DNA of 64,000 nt from Gymnodinialimonas phycosphaerae (GTDB lineage: Bacteria; Pseudomonadota; Alphaproteobacteria; Rhodobacterales; Rhodobacteraceae). A model generated the notes under the pieces. The model made no database searches. It was given only the letters and a program-made list of their open reading frames with translations, and was not told the DNA's origin. The stretch is from positions 2,480,001 to 2,544,000 of the forward strand of contig NZ_JAIMBW010000001.1 in assembly GCF_019195455.1 (NCBI RefSeq). The letters run 5' to 3'. A program made the translations under genes and the position numbers. Shown piece after piece: positions 1 through 9,116 of the stretch (positions within the stretch are counted from its first letter, which is position 1; each line of letters begins with the position of its first letter).

Positions 1-1564
1 TTTCGGTGTTCACAACGGATCGCCCCAACTCGGCGGTGGTGATCCGAGATCGATTGGTGCGCGGCACTGGTGCCTGAGGGCACTTGGCGAGCTAGGGTCG
101 ACGCTGCAGAATGCTCCTGTGCCGAAGGCAAACACCTCGTCTGAGAGTTGCCTGCATCACAGGCATGCAGGACACTTCAACCAAGGACAATGGTCCGGGA
201 TCCGAAGGATGCACCCGGAAGAAGCTTGGTCCGCTTGAACTGTCTCGCATCCTTTATGGAGAACGAACCCGCCCCCAGCCGCCAAGTCAGTAGTGTCGCC
301 GAAGGGCCCAACGGTGGCAGCACTGGAAGCTGCAGCCGAAAAATTGTGATACGGTCTTCCGAGAAATGTTCAGGGGTTTTCGTTGCAATTCGCTCAGATC
401 GCATTGTATGCGGCAGCCAAGTTGCGAACATCTGATTGCAGGAACGGATGCCGATCTTGGCCATGCGGGGTTTCCACCGACCGTCCTGTCAAAAAGCTTC
501 ATGCCGTTCGAAGCAGAGGAGGGATTTGGCAATTAGGCGTTTTTTCAGCAAATTCTCTGCCAGCAAGCGGACGCCCACCCATAGGACTTGTTTTATGATC
601 AGCCAATGATTGTTGACAGAGTGCCACCCTCTCATGCCTCCGCGTCGTGCGACTGAAATAGACGAAACTCCATCGAGCATGCATCCGGTGCGCCAAGCCC
701 ACCTGAAACGTTCGAACGATTTGTAGCTACCTTTCTTCGTTTTCGATCGCTAAATTCCTCAGAGCTCCCAGTCAAAAAGGTATCTTCCTGAACTGAAGTA
801 TCGGGAATTGAATAGAACGCTCCTCCGCTACCAGTTCACCTACTAAAAACAACACCTTACCAATATCGGCGCGCGAACCATGTCTCGAAATGATGTGTGT
901 GGGTGACATTTGGATGCCAAAGTTACTGCGTGAGTCGAGACAAGAACCCACACTTTCAGAACGCTGCATGCCTACAGTGGCAACATACTTGAAGGAAGTT
1001 CTTGGATATACCGAGGTTGCGCGGCACCACTGAAACAGTCCACCACAGGCCAGAAAACGGGCAATCATTTGGGGTCATGACTTTCCGAGCAATGGGCCCT
1101 TCCGGGACAGATGAACCACTTCAGGACAGACCGGCCCATATCCCGCGCTCTTCAGCAGAGCAGGTCAATGCCTTTGATGCATGCGCTTTTCGCATTCAAA
1201 GCTTCTTGATTCCTTGTCGCCAATCGAGAGATTTTCTTGAAGAGATGTTCGAAACGGCAATTGGATAAATAATGATTCACCATCCCTTCATATATTTGTA
1301 AGGATCGAAAATTGGGGCCGGTCCAGATCCCCGTCGTCACGATTTAGAACGATCAAGCCAGACATCTCTAGAAGGAAAGAATTCCAAATTCCGAACACGT
1401 CACATCCAATTATTTCATTCCGGATCGAATGTTCTTCAGAATGCACTCATGGAAAAAAATGCTTGAGAAGGCTTTGGATTTCTCTATCACTTCATCAGGT
1501 GATCGCCTGATCGACCCGGGCGCTGGACCTGTGCTTGCCATGAAAAGGGAAAGGTCAATGGAAA
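1..1564. other. Gene-poor left flank, no supported gene
   Basis: Only short overlapping reading frames occur here, none with recognisable motifs or the strong third-position GC bias of the neighbouring genes. The base composition looks visibly lower in GC than the rest of the window. The one structured item is a 36-bp sequence at 798-833 that recurs at 28596-28631. This may be degraded mobile or intergenic DNA; that is inference. Confidence 0.5.
798..833 (+). repeat. 36-bp direct repeat, left copy
   Basis: This 36-bp stretch matches 28596-28631 in the same orientation, with the shared core ATTGAATAGAACGC and the shared end CCGCTACCA; only about four positions differ. The sequence on either side does not align. 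The two copies lie outside the two ends of the SnoaL/ABC island, which would fit a mobile-element end or a recombination scar. Confidence 0.6.
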
Positions 1565-2743
1565 GTGACCGCGGACAAGTCAACTGAAGCGGAACCACAT
1601 CAATCACAGGGGCTTGCCGATCTTGGGAACTGGCGGACGAAGCCGCACAGCGACTGGGCGTTCTCGAATGTGGACAAGCTCGTGCCGGTGGCTTCCATCA
1701 ACTTGGAAACCTCGCGCCCGACAGCCCCGGAATTCGGATCGCTTCTGACGGATGAAATAGAAACCGGTGATGGCAGGACGTCGATATCTTGCGCGCTGCG
1801 GGATCTGGACACGGACATCGTGCTTGCGTGCAAGGACGGTATCCCTGCTGCGCTCTGGACCGCGCCTCATGCGGATGCACATGCGCCGCATCTTGCATTT
1901 TCGGTGTCCAAATCAATCACCGGATTGGCTGCAGGTGTGGCATGGGCTGAAGGGCACCTGGATCTCGACGCCGTCATCGTGACCCTTGTTCCCGAATGTG
2001 CCGGTTCCGGTTTCGGCGATGCCACGGTCAGGAACCTGTTGGATATGCAGGTGTCCCTGGACATCGACGAAACCTATGCTGGCACATCGGGCTTCGGCGC
2101 ACGCTATTGCCGGGCAGTACTGTGGGATCCACCCGAACCGGGCGAAGAGATCGACCATTTCGGTCTGCTGACCACCATTGGAAAAGGCGACGAGGATCAT
2201 GGCGGGCCGTTTCGCTACCGTTCGGCAAATTCGGACATGATCGGCGTGGTTCTGGAGCGCGCGGTCGGACAGCGCTTCAACCGGTTCGTGTCGGACGTGC
2301 TCTGGGAGCCGATGGGCGGCGAGGGCAAGGCACATGTCACTGTCGACCGGCGCGGCATGGCGCAGTCCGCCGGCGGCATTTCCTGCACGGCGTTCGATCT
2401 GGCGCGGTTGGGAGAGATCATGCGCTGTAACGGCGCGGTGGGCGGGCGCCAGGTCCTGTCGCCTGCCTTCGTGTCCGACACGATCCATGGCGGCGATGCC
2501 GCCGCATGGCGGGACGGCGATTGGGGTGGGTTGCTGCCCGGTCATCGTTACAGAAACCAGTGGTATGCGCGCGGCGATCGGGACGGCTGTGTTTATGCAA
2601 AGGGCATCCACGGTCAATGGCTTTACATCAACCCCCGGCACCGCGCGACGATCGTCAAGTTCTCCAGTCAGGCGGCGGCTGCCGACCCGGAGCTCGACGC
2701 GGCGACCCTGCGGTTGCTTGACGCCATTGCCGAACGCCTCTGA
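1565..2743 (+). CDS. Serine hydrolase of the class C beta-lactamase / 6-aminohexanoate-dimer hydrolase (NylB) type
   Basis: A 392-residue serine hydrolase, probably cutting an amide or ester. The SxxK nucleophile motif is SVSK at residues 113-116, and a second motif YRSAN lies at 218-222. This spacing closely matches the Ser112/Lys115/Tyr215 arrangement known for NylB-type amide hydrolases. A C-terminal GIHGQ segment resembles the KTG-equivalent strand of that family. There is no obvious signal peptide, so a cytoplasmic location is likely. The start taken is GTG at 1565; no strong ribosome site decides it. It is followed at 3067 by a HisD-like gene on the same strand, with two operator-like sites between them. 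The natural substrate is unknown. Confidence 0.75.
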   Translation: MTADKSTEAEPHQSQGLADLGNWRTKPHSDWAFSNVDKLVPVASINLETSRPTAPEFGSLLTDEIETGDGRTSISCALRDLDTDIVLACKDGIPAALWTAPHADAHAPHLAFSVSKSITGLAAGVAWAEGHLDLDAVIVTLVPECAGSGFGDATVRNLLDMQVSLDIDETYAGTSGFGARYCRAVLWDPPEPGEEIDHFGLLTTIGKGDEDHGGPFRYRSANSDMIGVVLERAVGQRFNRFVSDVLWEPMGGEGKAHVTVDRRGMAQSAGGISCTAFDLARLGEIMRCNGAVGGRQVLSPAFVSDTIHGGDAAAWRDGDWGGLLPGHRYRNQWYARGDRDGCVYAKGIHGQWLYINPRHRATIVKFSSQAAAADPELDAATLRLLDAIAERL

Positions 2744-2783
2744 GGTGTCACGCCCTGCATCGGGCAGCAAAAACCGCATGGAA

Positions 2784-2799
2784 TTGCATTCGAATCTGG
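2784..2799 (+). promoter_or_regulatory. LacI-type operator-like site
   Basis: TTGCATTCGAATCTGG matches the island palindrome TTGCATTCGAATGCAA at 12 of 16 positions, with a perfect left half. It lies 268 bp before the HisD-like gene at 3067. Confidence 0.5.
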
Positions 2800-2986
2800 C
2801 ACGCCCGATGCGTATCGTATCGGCGGCCACGCTCGGGATGCCGCCGTGCCCGTTGTTCGGGTCCGACGCCATTTGCATTATGGAAACCTTGGGTCTTTCG
2901 TCGGATCAATCCGTGTCGGTGACACTGCGTTCCCGCGCTTTTTACTGGTGGGACGCGATGAGGGGCGGCATGGATCTTGATCCGCA

Positions 2987-3002
2987 ATGAAAACGAATGC
3001 AA
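2987..3002 (+). promoter_or_regulatory. LacI-type operator half-site
   Basis: ATGAAAACGAATGCAA matches the palindrome at 12 of 16 positions, with a perfect right half. It lies 64 bp before the start at 3067, a good position for repression. Together with the site at 2784 it suggests looping or weak co-operative control. Confidence 0.45.
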
Positions 3003-3066
3003 AACAAGGAAACAAGGGCGCGTGTTCGTGCTTTCTGCCCATCATCCCACCCGAAAGGACATGTGA

Positions 3067-4362
3067 ATGACTGAAGGTCCGGTATCCGCGAATGGTGTCA
3101 CTTTTCTTCGCAAGCCGAAGGCCGTCACGTCAGGGGACATGTCCGAGATCCGGAAGACGGTGAGCGACGTGATCGCCGCGGTGCAGGACCGAGGCGACGC
3201 AGCCGTGCGCGAATACGCCTCGAAATTCGATCGCTGCGACCTGGCGGAATTCGAGGTATCGACGGCCGAACGGCAGGCAGCGCTGGACAGGCTGGATCGT
3301 CAGACCCGCGCGGATACCGAATTCGCCATCGCCAATGTCCGGACATTTGCCGAGGCGCAACTTGCAACGATGCAGCCACTGGAAATCGAGATACTGGACG
3401 GCGTCCATCTGGGCCATCGGATCGTGCCCATCGAGCGGGTCGGCTGCTATGTGCCGGGCGGCCGCTATCCGCTGCTGTCCGCCCCGGTGATGACGATCGT
3501 CCCGGCCAAGGTCGCTGGGGTCGACGAGGTGATCGCCTGTTTGCCGCCCAACGCGCATGAGGCGATGATCGCCGGGTGCCACCTGTCCGGCGCCGACCGC
3601 ATCTTCCGCATCGGCGGGGCGCAGGCGATCGCTGCGATGGCGGTCGGGACCGAGACCGTGCCGCCGGTGGACAAGATCGTGGGCCCGGGAAACGCCTTCG
3701 TGAACGAGGCCAAGCGGCAGGTTTTCGGCCCGGTGGGCATCGACCAGTTGGCGGGTCCGTCCGAGATCTACATCCTCGCCGATCACACCGGCGACGCCGA
3801 GATGATCGCCACCGACCTGCTGGCGCAGGCCGAACATGACGTGCGCACCCGCGTCGGCCTGATCACGACCGACGCCACGCTGGCCGAGGCTGTGGAGCGC
3901 GAAGTCGAACGCCAACTGACCGAACTTGCCACCGCCGAGACCGCCGCTCAGGCATGGGAAGACCAGGGCGAGATCGCCGTCTGCGCGGACGAGGCGGCGA
4001 TGATCGCCTATTCCGATGTCATCGCGGCGGAGCATCTGCAACTCCATACCGCCGAACCGAAAACGCTCGCCATGAAGTTGCGCAATTACGGGTCGTTGTT
4101 TATCGGCGAAATGGCCAGCGTGGTCTATTCTGACAAGTGCTGCGGAACCAACCACACGCTGCCCACCATGGCTGCCGGGCGCTATACCGGCGGTCTTTGG
4201 GTCGGGTCCTACGTCAAGGTTGTCACCCATCAGTGGATAGAACCCGAGGGCGTGCGCCGGGTTGCGCCGCCCGCCGTACGGCAGAGCGCGAGCGAGGGGC
4301 TGGACGGGCATCGGCGAGCGGCGCAATTGCGGCTGGATCGCCTGCAATCGAACGACAAGTAG
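3067..4362 (+). CDS. Histidinol-dehydrogenase-family NAD-dependent dehydrogenase (HpsN-like)
   Basis: A 431-residue member of the HisD family. The metal and catalytic positions can be followed: Q254 and H257 in LLAQAEHD, E322-H323 in AAEHLQLH, and D356 before the GTNHTLPT segment. Biosynthetic HisD sits in his operons; this copy lies among catabolic genes and resembles the HpsN group, which oxidises a terminal alcohol to a carboxylate in two NAD-dependent steps. It therefore probably oxidises a hydroxyl group of the compound imported by the island. A second HisD homologue lies at 11883-13214. The start is an ATG with AAAGGAC a few bases upstream. Confidence 0.85.
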   Translation: MTEGPVSANGVTFLRKPKAVTSGDMSEIRKTVSDVIAAVQDRGDAAVREYASKFDRCDLAEFEVSTAERQAALDRLDRQTRADTEFAIANVRTFAEAQLATMQPLEIEILDGVHLGHRIVPIERVGCYVPGGRYPLLSAPVMTIVPAKVAGVDEVIACLPPNAHEAMIAGCHLSGADRIFRIGGAQAIAAMAVGTETVPPVDKIVGPGNAFVNEAKRQVFGPVGIDQLAGPSEIYILADHTGDAEMIATDLLAQAEHDVRTRVGLITTDATLAEAVEREVERQLTELATAETAAQAWEDQGEIAVCADEAAMIAYSDVIAAEHLQLHTAEPKTLAMKLRNYGSLFIGEMASVVYSDKCCGTNHTLPTMAAGRYTGGLWVGSYVKVVTHQWIEPEGVRRVAPPAVRQSASEGLDGHRRAAQLRLDRLQSNDK

Positions 4363-4412
4363 GGACGCGGCCGGGTGGCATCACCGACCGGCCGACTGCC
4401 CTTGTTCGCGGA

Positions 4413-5108
4413 TTAGGTGCGCGCCTTCTCGAACGCCGCCCAGGCGGATTCGAATGCCGCGAAATCGAAGCCCGGTTCACGCGCGGGCACGAGAACCAGG
4501 CGTTCGGTCTGCTGCATCTTCCCGATCGCCGCTGCAAGCCCATCGACCACGTCCGGCGGGATCACCACCGCGCCGTGACGATCAGCATGGACCAGATCGC
4601 CGGGGCGGATTGCAAGGCCGAAGATCGTCACCGGGGTGCCTATGGTCCGGACATGGACGAAGCCGTGGCTTGGTCCGACGGAACCGGCGACGACCGGGAA
4701 CCCCTCGGCCAAGTCGCCGAGATCACGCATCACTCCGTTGGTCAGTGCCCCGGACATGCCGAACCCCTTGTGAATCGTGGTGTTGACCTCGCCCCAAAAC
4801 GCGCCGATGCAATCCGGAAAATCGACATCCTCGATGACGGCGAGCGACGGTTTGGGGCCCTCGGCCATCGCCTTGTAGTAGGCCATCCGCCGCGCACGGA
4901 TCACGTCCGCGGGCTCGGACGGGGGGGCCAGAGCGGCGATCTGCGCGGTCACGGCATAACCTACCATGGCGCCGGCGGCAGGGTCGGCGGCGAGCATCGT
5001 GCCGCGTGTGAAATCGTCGAAGCCGCGCTTTCCCTGCGCCACCTCGATGGCATTGCAGACGGTAGGCGTGTCGACACGGCGCAGAAGGTCGATAAGGTCC
5101 GGGGTCAT
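4413..5108 (-). CDS. RraA-like / HMG-CHA aldolase-fold protein
   Basis: A 231-residue protein of the RraA / dimethylmenaquinone-methyltransferase-like family. The segment ALTNGVMRDL (121-130) carries the Arg-Asp pair R128/D129 used for metal and substrate binding in HMG/CHA aldolases. Members outside RNase regulation act as class II pyruvate-type aldolases or oxaloacetate decarboxylases. It is the last gene of the long minus-strand operon and overlaps the hydrolase gene before it by 4 bp (ATGA), so translation is probably coupled. A late retro-aldol step of the pathway is the likely role; the substrate is unknown. Confidence 0.8.
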   Translation of the reverse strand: MTPDLIDLLRRVDTPTVCNAIEVAQGKRGFDDFTRGTMLAADPAAGAMVGYAVTAQIAALAPPSEPADVIRARRMAYYKAMAEGPKPSLAVIEDVDFPDCIGAFWGEVNTTIHKGFGMSGALTNGVMRDLGDLAEGFPVVAGSVGPSHGFVHVRTIGTPVTIFGLAIRPGDLVHADRHGAVVIPPDVVDGLAAAIGKMQQTERLVLVPAREPGFDFAAFESAWAAFEKART

Positions 5109-5794
5109 GATCTCTCCAGCCAGCGGCGCAACGCCGCCGTAGTTTCTACGGGTCTTTCGAGCGTGGGCAGATGGCCGGCGCCATCAATGATCGTGAGGGT
5201 CGAATTCGGCAAAAGCCCATGCATCAATTCGTGCCGCGCGACGGGACAAAGCTGATCCTCACGCCCGCAAAGCACGAGGGCCGGTCGATCATAACCGCGA
5301 AGCGTCCCTGTCTGATCGATCCGGTCGCGAAGGGCGACAGACTGGTTCACGAAGATTTCGGGCCCGAGGCTCAGCGCCATGTCCATACACAGGTCGAGCA
5401 GAGCCTGGCGAGCAGGGGTGTCGCCCAGGTAGTTCGGCTTCATCTCGTCGCGGATGACTTCGGCCAACCTGCCGGCACGGACTTGGGCGATCTGGGAGGC
5501 ACGGCGGGTTTTGACGGCGTCGGCCTCGGGAAGCGGGTTGGTGTCGAGCAAGGCCACGCGGTCAATCCGCTGGGGAGCCTGGCGGATCATCTCCATGGCC
5601 ACGATACCGCCCATCGAGAGGCCAACAAGGGCGAACCGATCGGGCGCATCGTGCAGGACCCGTGATGCCATGTCGCCGATCATGTCCTCGTGACGGCCGA
5701 AATTCAGGACTTCGCCCCCCAGAGCCGATAGCTGCGGACCGAAGAGTCGGTCATCGCACATCATTCCGGGCAAGAAGACCAGCGGCAGGCTCAT
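5105..5794 (-). CDS. Alpha/beta-fold hydrolase
   Basis: A 229-residue alpha/beta hydrolase. The nucleophile elbow is GLSMGG with the serine at residue 60. An acid lies in GREDQLCP, and the C-terminal GAGHLP gives the histidine of the triad. Length and motif order fit small esterases or carbon-carbon hydrolases such as those in aromatic catabolism. It overlaps the downstream RraA-like gene by 4 bp, and its ATG overlaps the stop of the methionine-synthase remnant. No signal peptide is visible, so it is cytoplasmic. The specific ester or ring-cleavage product it acts on cannot be told from sequence. Confidence 0.8.
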   Translation of the reverse strand: MSLPLVFLPGMMCDDRLFGPQLSALGGEVLNFGRHEDMIGDMASRVLHDAPDRFALVGLSMGGIVAMEMIRQAPQRIDRVALLDTNPLPEADAVKTRRASQIAQVRAGRLAEVIRDEMKPNYLGDTPARQALLDLCMDMALSLGPEIFVNQSVALRDRIDQTGTLRGYDRPALVLCGREDQLCPVARHELMHGLLPNSTLTIIDGAGHLPTLERPVETTAALRRWLERS

Positions 5795-5976
5795 GGCGCG
5801 CGCCCAGCGCCGTTCGAAAGCGCGCCATGCTTTGCATGGGCGATATCCGGATCAACCCCACTGTAGCCCGCGAAGGTGCCGAAACCGCAATCGCTATCGA
5901 CGATCACCCGATTGGCGCCAACGACGATCTGCGTTTGCGGGAGTGAGCCGACGTGAGTGGTCATGATGCTGGTCAA
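5791..5976 (-). pseudogene. Remnant of a MetE-like methionine synthase with an internal deletion
   Basis: This 61-codon frame begins with TTHVGSLP, the typical N-terminus of short cobalamin-independent methionine-synthase-family proteins. It then passes directly into DSDCGFGTFAGYSGVDP, typical of the extreme C-terminus, where the cysteine is a zinc ligand. Full proteins are about 350-380 residues, so roughly 300 residues are missing. The stop overlaps the next ATG (ATGA), so the deletion kept the operon's coupling. Retained function as a small protein is possible but unlikely. Confidence 0.65.
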
Positions 5977-6053
5977 GGGAGGTCTTTCGAAACGTCACGA
6001 TTTGAACGGTGGGCCGGATGCTCAGGTCGCGTCCGGCCCGCATTGCCAATCGA

Positions 6054-7019
6054 TCAGCCGTGCCAGGTGGCCCCGGCGGGATCGTCGGTGGCGACAATAT
6101 GGTAAAGGGCCGCCTCGCCCGTCATCGAGGGAACCGCGGAATGGGCCAGGTTCTCCGGCACCGACATGGTGTCCCCCGGAGCAAGCGTCACATGGCCGCC
6201 ATCCCAATCGACGCGCCAGTGCCCCTTGACCGGCATCAGGACCGAGGGCCTGTCATGGCTATGCTTCTGGTCGGTTGCACTGTTGCGCGTGATGAAATCG
6301 ACCTCGAAGCCGGGCTTGTCGCGGATGATGCCGTTTTCGCCGATCACCTTGACGGCCTTCTCACTGGCCAACGCGAGCATATCGAGGTAGCGCCGCACAT
6401 AGCCGCCGATCACCTGCATCGCGGTCGGGCAATCCACCTTGGCCACTTCTTCGCGGGTCAGGAGAGGCATCGGCTTCACGCCATCGGGCAGGTTTTCGCC
6501 CTTCTTGGAATCGTAGAGCTTGCCGTTTTCGCCGAGGATCAGACCGTGGGCCTTGGCATCCTCGATCACATGCGGTGCCCAGATCACGCCGCCGCCGGCA
6601 TCGTCGCCGCCGAGGATCGCCATGATCATCCCGTAATCGGTGCCGATATTCTCGAACCCGCGGAAGATGTTGGTGGGGATGTTGAAGATGTCGCCCTCTT
6701 CCATGATCACCTCGCCGGCATCGCCCTTCTCGCCCCAGAAGAAGCGCCAGCGGCCCTTGAGGACGAAGAAGACTTCCGCGGTTCGGTGGTTGTGCATCGA
6801 ATTGCGGCATTTCGGCGGTTGGCCCGCCGCGCCGATGTTGAAGCCGTGCGGGATGGTGATGTGCACGTGCTGATCGGGGCTTTCGGAGACGCCGCCGCCG
6901 ATGATGGTGAAATTCTCCTTCTGGTCGGAGCCGGGCGTGTGGGCATCGATGAAGGCGGTCTTGCAGGGCATCAGGTCGCCATAGCGGACGATGCGGGATT
7001 CCATTTCCTGTGGGGTCAT
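6054..7019 (-). CDS. Bicupin of the gentisate 1,2-dioxygenase-like type
   Basis: A 321-residue protein with two cupin halves. The N-terminal half has a metal-binding HNHRTAE motif (H76, H78, E82) followed by the FFVLKG strand. The C-terminal half has QKHSHDRPSVLMPVKG near residue 255, also histidine-rich. The layout resembles gentisate and related ring-cleaving dioxygenases and bicupin isomerases. The ATG at 7019 is preceded by AAGG and gives the expected length; the frame extends upstream without family features. It lies between the SnoaL-like genes and the hydrolase in the long operon, so ring opening or isomerisation of the pathway intermediate is plausible. The substrate is unproven. Confidence 0.75.
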   Translation of the reverse strand: MTPQEMESRIVRYGDLMPCKTAFIDAHTPGSDQKENFTIIGGGVSESPDQHVHITIPHGFNIGAAGQPPKCRNSMHNHRTAEVFFVLKGRWRFFWGEKGDAGEVIMEEGDIFNIPTNIFRGFENIGTDYGMIMAILGGDDAGGGVIWAPHVIEDAKAHGLILGENGKLYDSKKGENLPDGVKPMPLLTREEVAKVDCPTAMQVIGGYVRRYLDMLALASEKAVKVIGENGIIRDKPGFEVDFITRNSATDQKHSHDRPSVLMPVKGHWRVDWDGGHVTLAPGDTMSVPENLAHSAVPSMTGEAALYHIVATDDPAGATWHG

Positions 7020-7170
7020 TTCGGGTCTGCCTTGATGGTAGGTGTATTGCGGGATCGACTGTCGCGCGGGACTGCGCCGCGCGCCCGTCCCGGCGGCCGG
7101 TTGTTGAGGCGTCGCGCCCGCCGACTGGCAAGCCAGCCATGGCGGGGACGGAGAATGCGTGCGGTCGCCG

Positions 7171-8136
7171 TCAAGATGCAGCACCCTCGTGCAGAAGGAT
7201 CTGTTTCCAGATCGCGACCTCGTCCCAGAGGCTCCATTCCCGACGCAGACCGCGGGGGCCGAATTCGGCATGGGTGAACCCCATGATATGCACGGGTGCG
7301 TTCGTGGGCGGGCCGAAACGGCCATAGCCCGTGTGCGTTCCATCGAGGCTCCAGCGGATCGCGGCGCGGTCCGGTTCGCCCTTGTCGGAGCGGCCGATAC
7401 GGTGGTGGACCTTGAAGGCCGCGTCGGGGAAGGCGGTGCGCAGTTGCATCCACTCGGCCTCGGCGAAGGCGCGGGTCCAGCCCGAGACGCCGCCGGCATG
7501 GCGGATGTGGCAGGCGCGGTCGTAGACCTCGCCGATGGCGGCGACGTCGAAATTCATGATCCGGGTCAGCGTGTCGGCGAGCTTTTCGCCCAGTTCGTGA
7601 TCGTTGCCGGAGCCCGAATAGGGACCGGGCCGGTCCTGGTCGGCCGTGAACGGGCGGGTGGCCTTGTCGGGCCCGCCTTCGTTCGTGATCATCGTCGCGG
7701 CCCAGTCCCGAGGGCTATGGCCCAACTGCTGCACCATGTCGGAGGTGTCGTAGCAGAGCCATTCGTCGGTGATGACCTCATTCTCGACGAAGCAATCGGC
7801 AATGCAATAGGCGGATGCCACACGGCGCGTGGGCGCTCCGAAGATGCCGTGGCCGGTATGGGTGCCGGTGATCATGACGCGATGGGACGACAGATGCCCG
7901 CCATTCGCGCCTTCACACCAGATCACGTCATCGGCCAGAAGCTGCTTGTCGGGGAAGGCCGCCTGCGAGGCGAGGGTGTCCTTGATGACTTCGCCATTGC
8001 CGAGGATCAGGCCACCCGTGTTGCGCATGACGATGTCGCGGCCATAGTTTTGATGCAACGACGCCATCTTGCGTTCTTCCCAGATCTCGTGGGTGACGCC
8101 GATGATGTAGTCGGGAAGGCTGGCGTAGCGGCTCAT
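7171..8136 (-). CDS. Two-domain SnoaL/NTF2-like protein, paralogue 1
   Basis: A 321-residue protein made of two NTF2/SnoaL-like domains (about 1-150 and 170-321). Each half carries the same loop pattern, GHGIFGAPT in the first and GYGRFGPPT in the second, so the gene arose by internal duplication. SnoaL-like folds include cyclases, isomerases, dehydratases and hydrolases that use a cone-shaped pocket. The ATG at 8136 overlaps the stop of the gene before it by 4 bp. It is the third of three consecutive paralogues in the operon. A catalytic role is inferred from the fold only. Confidence 0.75.
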   Translation of the reverse strand: MSRYASLPDYIIGVTHEIWEERKMASLHQNYGRDIVMRNTGGLILGNGEVIKDTLASQAAFPDKQLLADDVIWCEGANGGHLSSHRVMITGTHTGHGIFGAPTRRVASAYCIADCFVENEVITDEWLCYDTSDMVQQLGHSPRDWAATMITNEGGPDKATRPFTADQDRPGPYSGSGNDHELGEKLADTLTRIMNFDVAAIGEVYDRACHIRHAGGVSGWTRAFAEAEWMQLRTAFPDAAFKVHHRIGRSDKGEPDRAAIRWSLDGTHTGYGRFGPPTNAPVHIMGFTHAEFGPRGLRREWSLWDEVAIWKQILLHEGAAS

Positions 8137-9116
8137 GTCGTCATTCCGTGCAGATGGATCTGTTTCCAGATCGAAACCTCGTCGATCAGGGTGAATTCGC
8201 GGCGCAGGCCCCATTCGCCCCATTCGGCGTGGGTGATGCCCATCACGTGCACCTCGGCGCCGGTCGGCGCGCCGAAATGGCCGGGTCCGTCATGTCCGCC
8301 GGTCAGTGACCAGCGCACGGCGGCCCGGTTCGGCGTGCCCGGATCGCTACGACCGATGACATGGTCGATCCGGAACTCGGCCTGCGGGAAGGAGGAGCGC
8401 AGGCGCATCCAGTCGGTCTCGGCGAATTCCCAGGACCAGCCACCGCGGCTGCCCCAATGTTCGGTCCGCACGGCGCGATCGTATTCGCGGCGGATCACGG
8501 TGAAATCCTTGTCCATGATCCGCTGCAGGATCGCGGCCAGCTTCGCGCCCCATTCGTTGTCGTTGCCTCTGCCGGTATAGGGGCCCTGGACATCATCGCG
8601 CGGATGAAACGGCTTTTGACAGCGCTCCGGTCCGCCCTCCTGCTCGATCTGCCAACGCGCATAGTCGGACGGATCCCAGCCCAGTTGCCGCGCGATACCG
8701 CCTGCGTCACGGATCAGCCATTCGTCGTCGATCACGTCCGCCTTCGCCGCGCAATCCGCGATCGCCCGGATTTCGAACCGTTTGCCCGTCGGCGCTCCGA
8801 ACGCGCCATGGCCGGTATGGGTGCCCCAGGTCACGAGCCGGTGCGAGGACAGGTAACGCCCGTCTTCCGGGCCCTCCGACCAGATCACGTCCTCTCCCAG
8901 CAAATGGCGATCGGGAAATTCCGCGAGTGTGGCAAGGGTGCCGTCGATCACGCCGGTATTGCCCCTGACCATTCCGGACGGGAAGCGCATCGGGATGTCC
9001 TTGCCGTAGTAATGATGCAAGGTGGCAAGCCCCCGCTCTTCCCATATCTCGTGCGTGATCTTCAGGATATAGTCGGGCAGGTCTTTGAAGTTGTTCGAAA
9101 AATCTCTCATTCGCAT
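8133..9116 (-). CDS. Two-domain SnoaL/NTF2-like protein, paralogue 2
   Basis: Of about 327 residues, again with two NTF2-like halves. The repeated loop reads GHGAFGAPTG in half one and GPGHFGAPTG in half two. The C-terminal half ends in a WKQI-type helix shared with paralogues 1 and 3. Two starts are possible, ATG at 9116 or at 9110; the latter overlaps the stop of paralogue 3 by 4 bp, as elsewhere in this operon. It differs strongly from its neighbours outside the shared motifs, so the three copies are old and probably have different substrates or form a hetero-complex. Confidence 0.75.
   Translation of the reverse strand: MRMRDFSNNFKDLPDYILKITHEIWEERGLATLHHYYGKDIPMRFPSGMVRGNTGVIDGTLATLAEFPDRHLLGEDVIWSEGPEDGRYLSSHRLVTWGTHTGHGAFGAPTGKRFEIRAIADCAAKADVIDDEWLIRDAGGIARQLGWDPSDYARWQIEQEGGPERCQKPFHPRDDVQGPYTGRGNDNEWGAKLAAILQRIMDKDFTVIRREYDRAVRTEHWGSRGGWSWEFAETDWMRLRSSFPQAEFRIDHVIGRSDPGTPNRAAVRWSLTGGHDGPGHFGAPTGAEVHVMGITHAEWGEWGLRREFTLIDEVSIWKQIHLHGMTT

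Larger units (their letters stand above)
2744..3066. other. Intergenic region with two operator-like sites
   Basis: No gene was found here. The segment holds a TTGCATTCGAAT match at 2784 and a right half-site CGAATGCAA at 2994-3002, both related to the palindrome found before other genes of the island. It probably carries the promoter and control region of the HisD-like gene at 3067. Confidence 0.5.

Noticed and set aside
3..77. Short frame SVFTTDRPNSAVV... ending TGA at the left edge, possible 3' end of a gene
   Set aside because: Only 24 codons are visible and no family motif is recognisable; composition of the region does not support a gene.
1416..1437. CATTC and CGAATG half-sites before the serine hydrolase, resembling the LacI palindrome
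   Set aside because: The half-sites are separated by extra bases, so the 16-bp spacing seen at the other sites is broken.
1913..2878. Long minus-strand reading frame opposite the serine hydrolase
   Set aside because: A shadow frame: the plus strand has intact catalytic motifs, the minus frame has none.
3130..4347. Long minus-strand frame opposite the HisD-like gene
   Set aside because: A shadow produced by high GC codon bias; no motifs and rich in His, Arg and Gly.
6009..8580. Long plus-strand frames opposite the bicupin and SnoaL-like genes
   Set aside because: They mirror conserved minus-strand genes with overlapping starts and stops, so are shadows.
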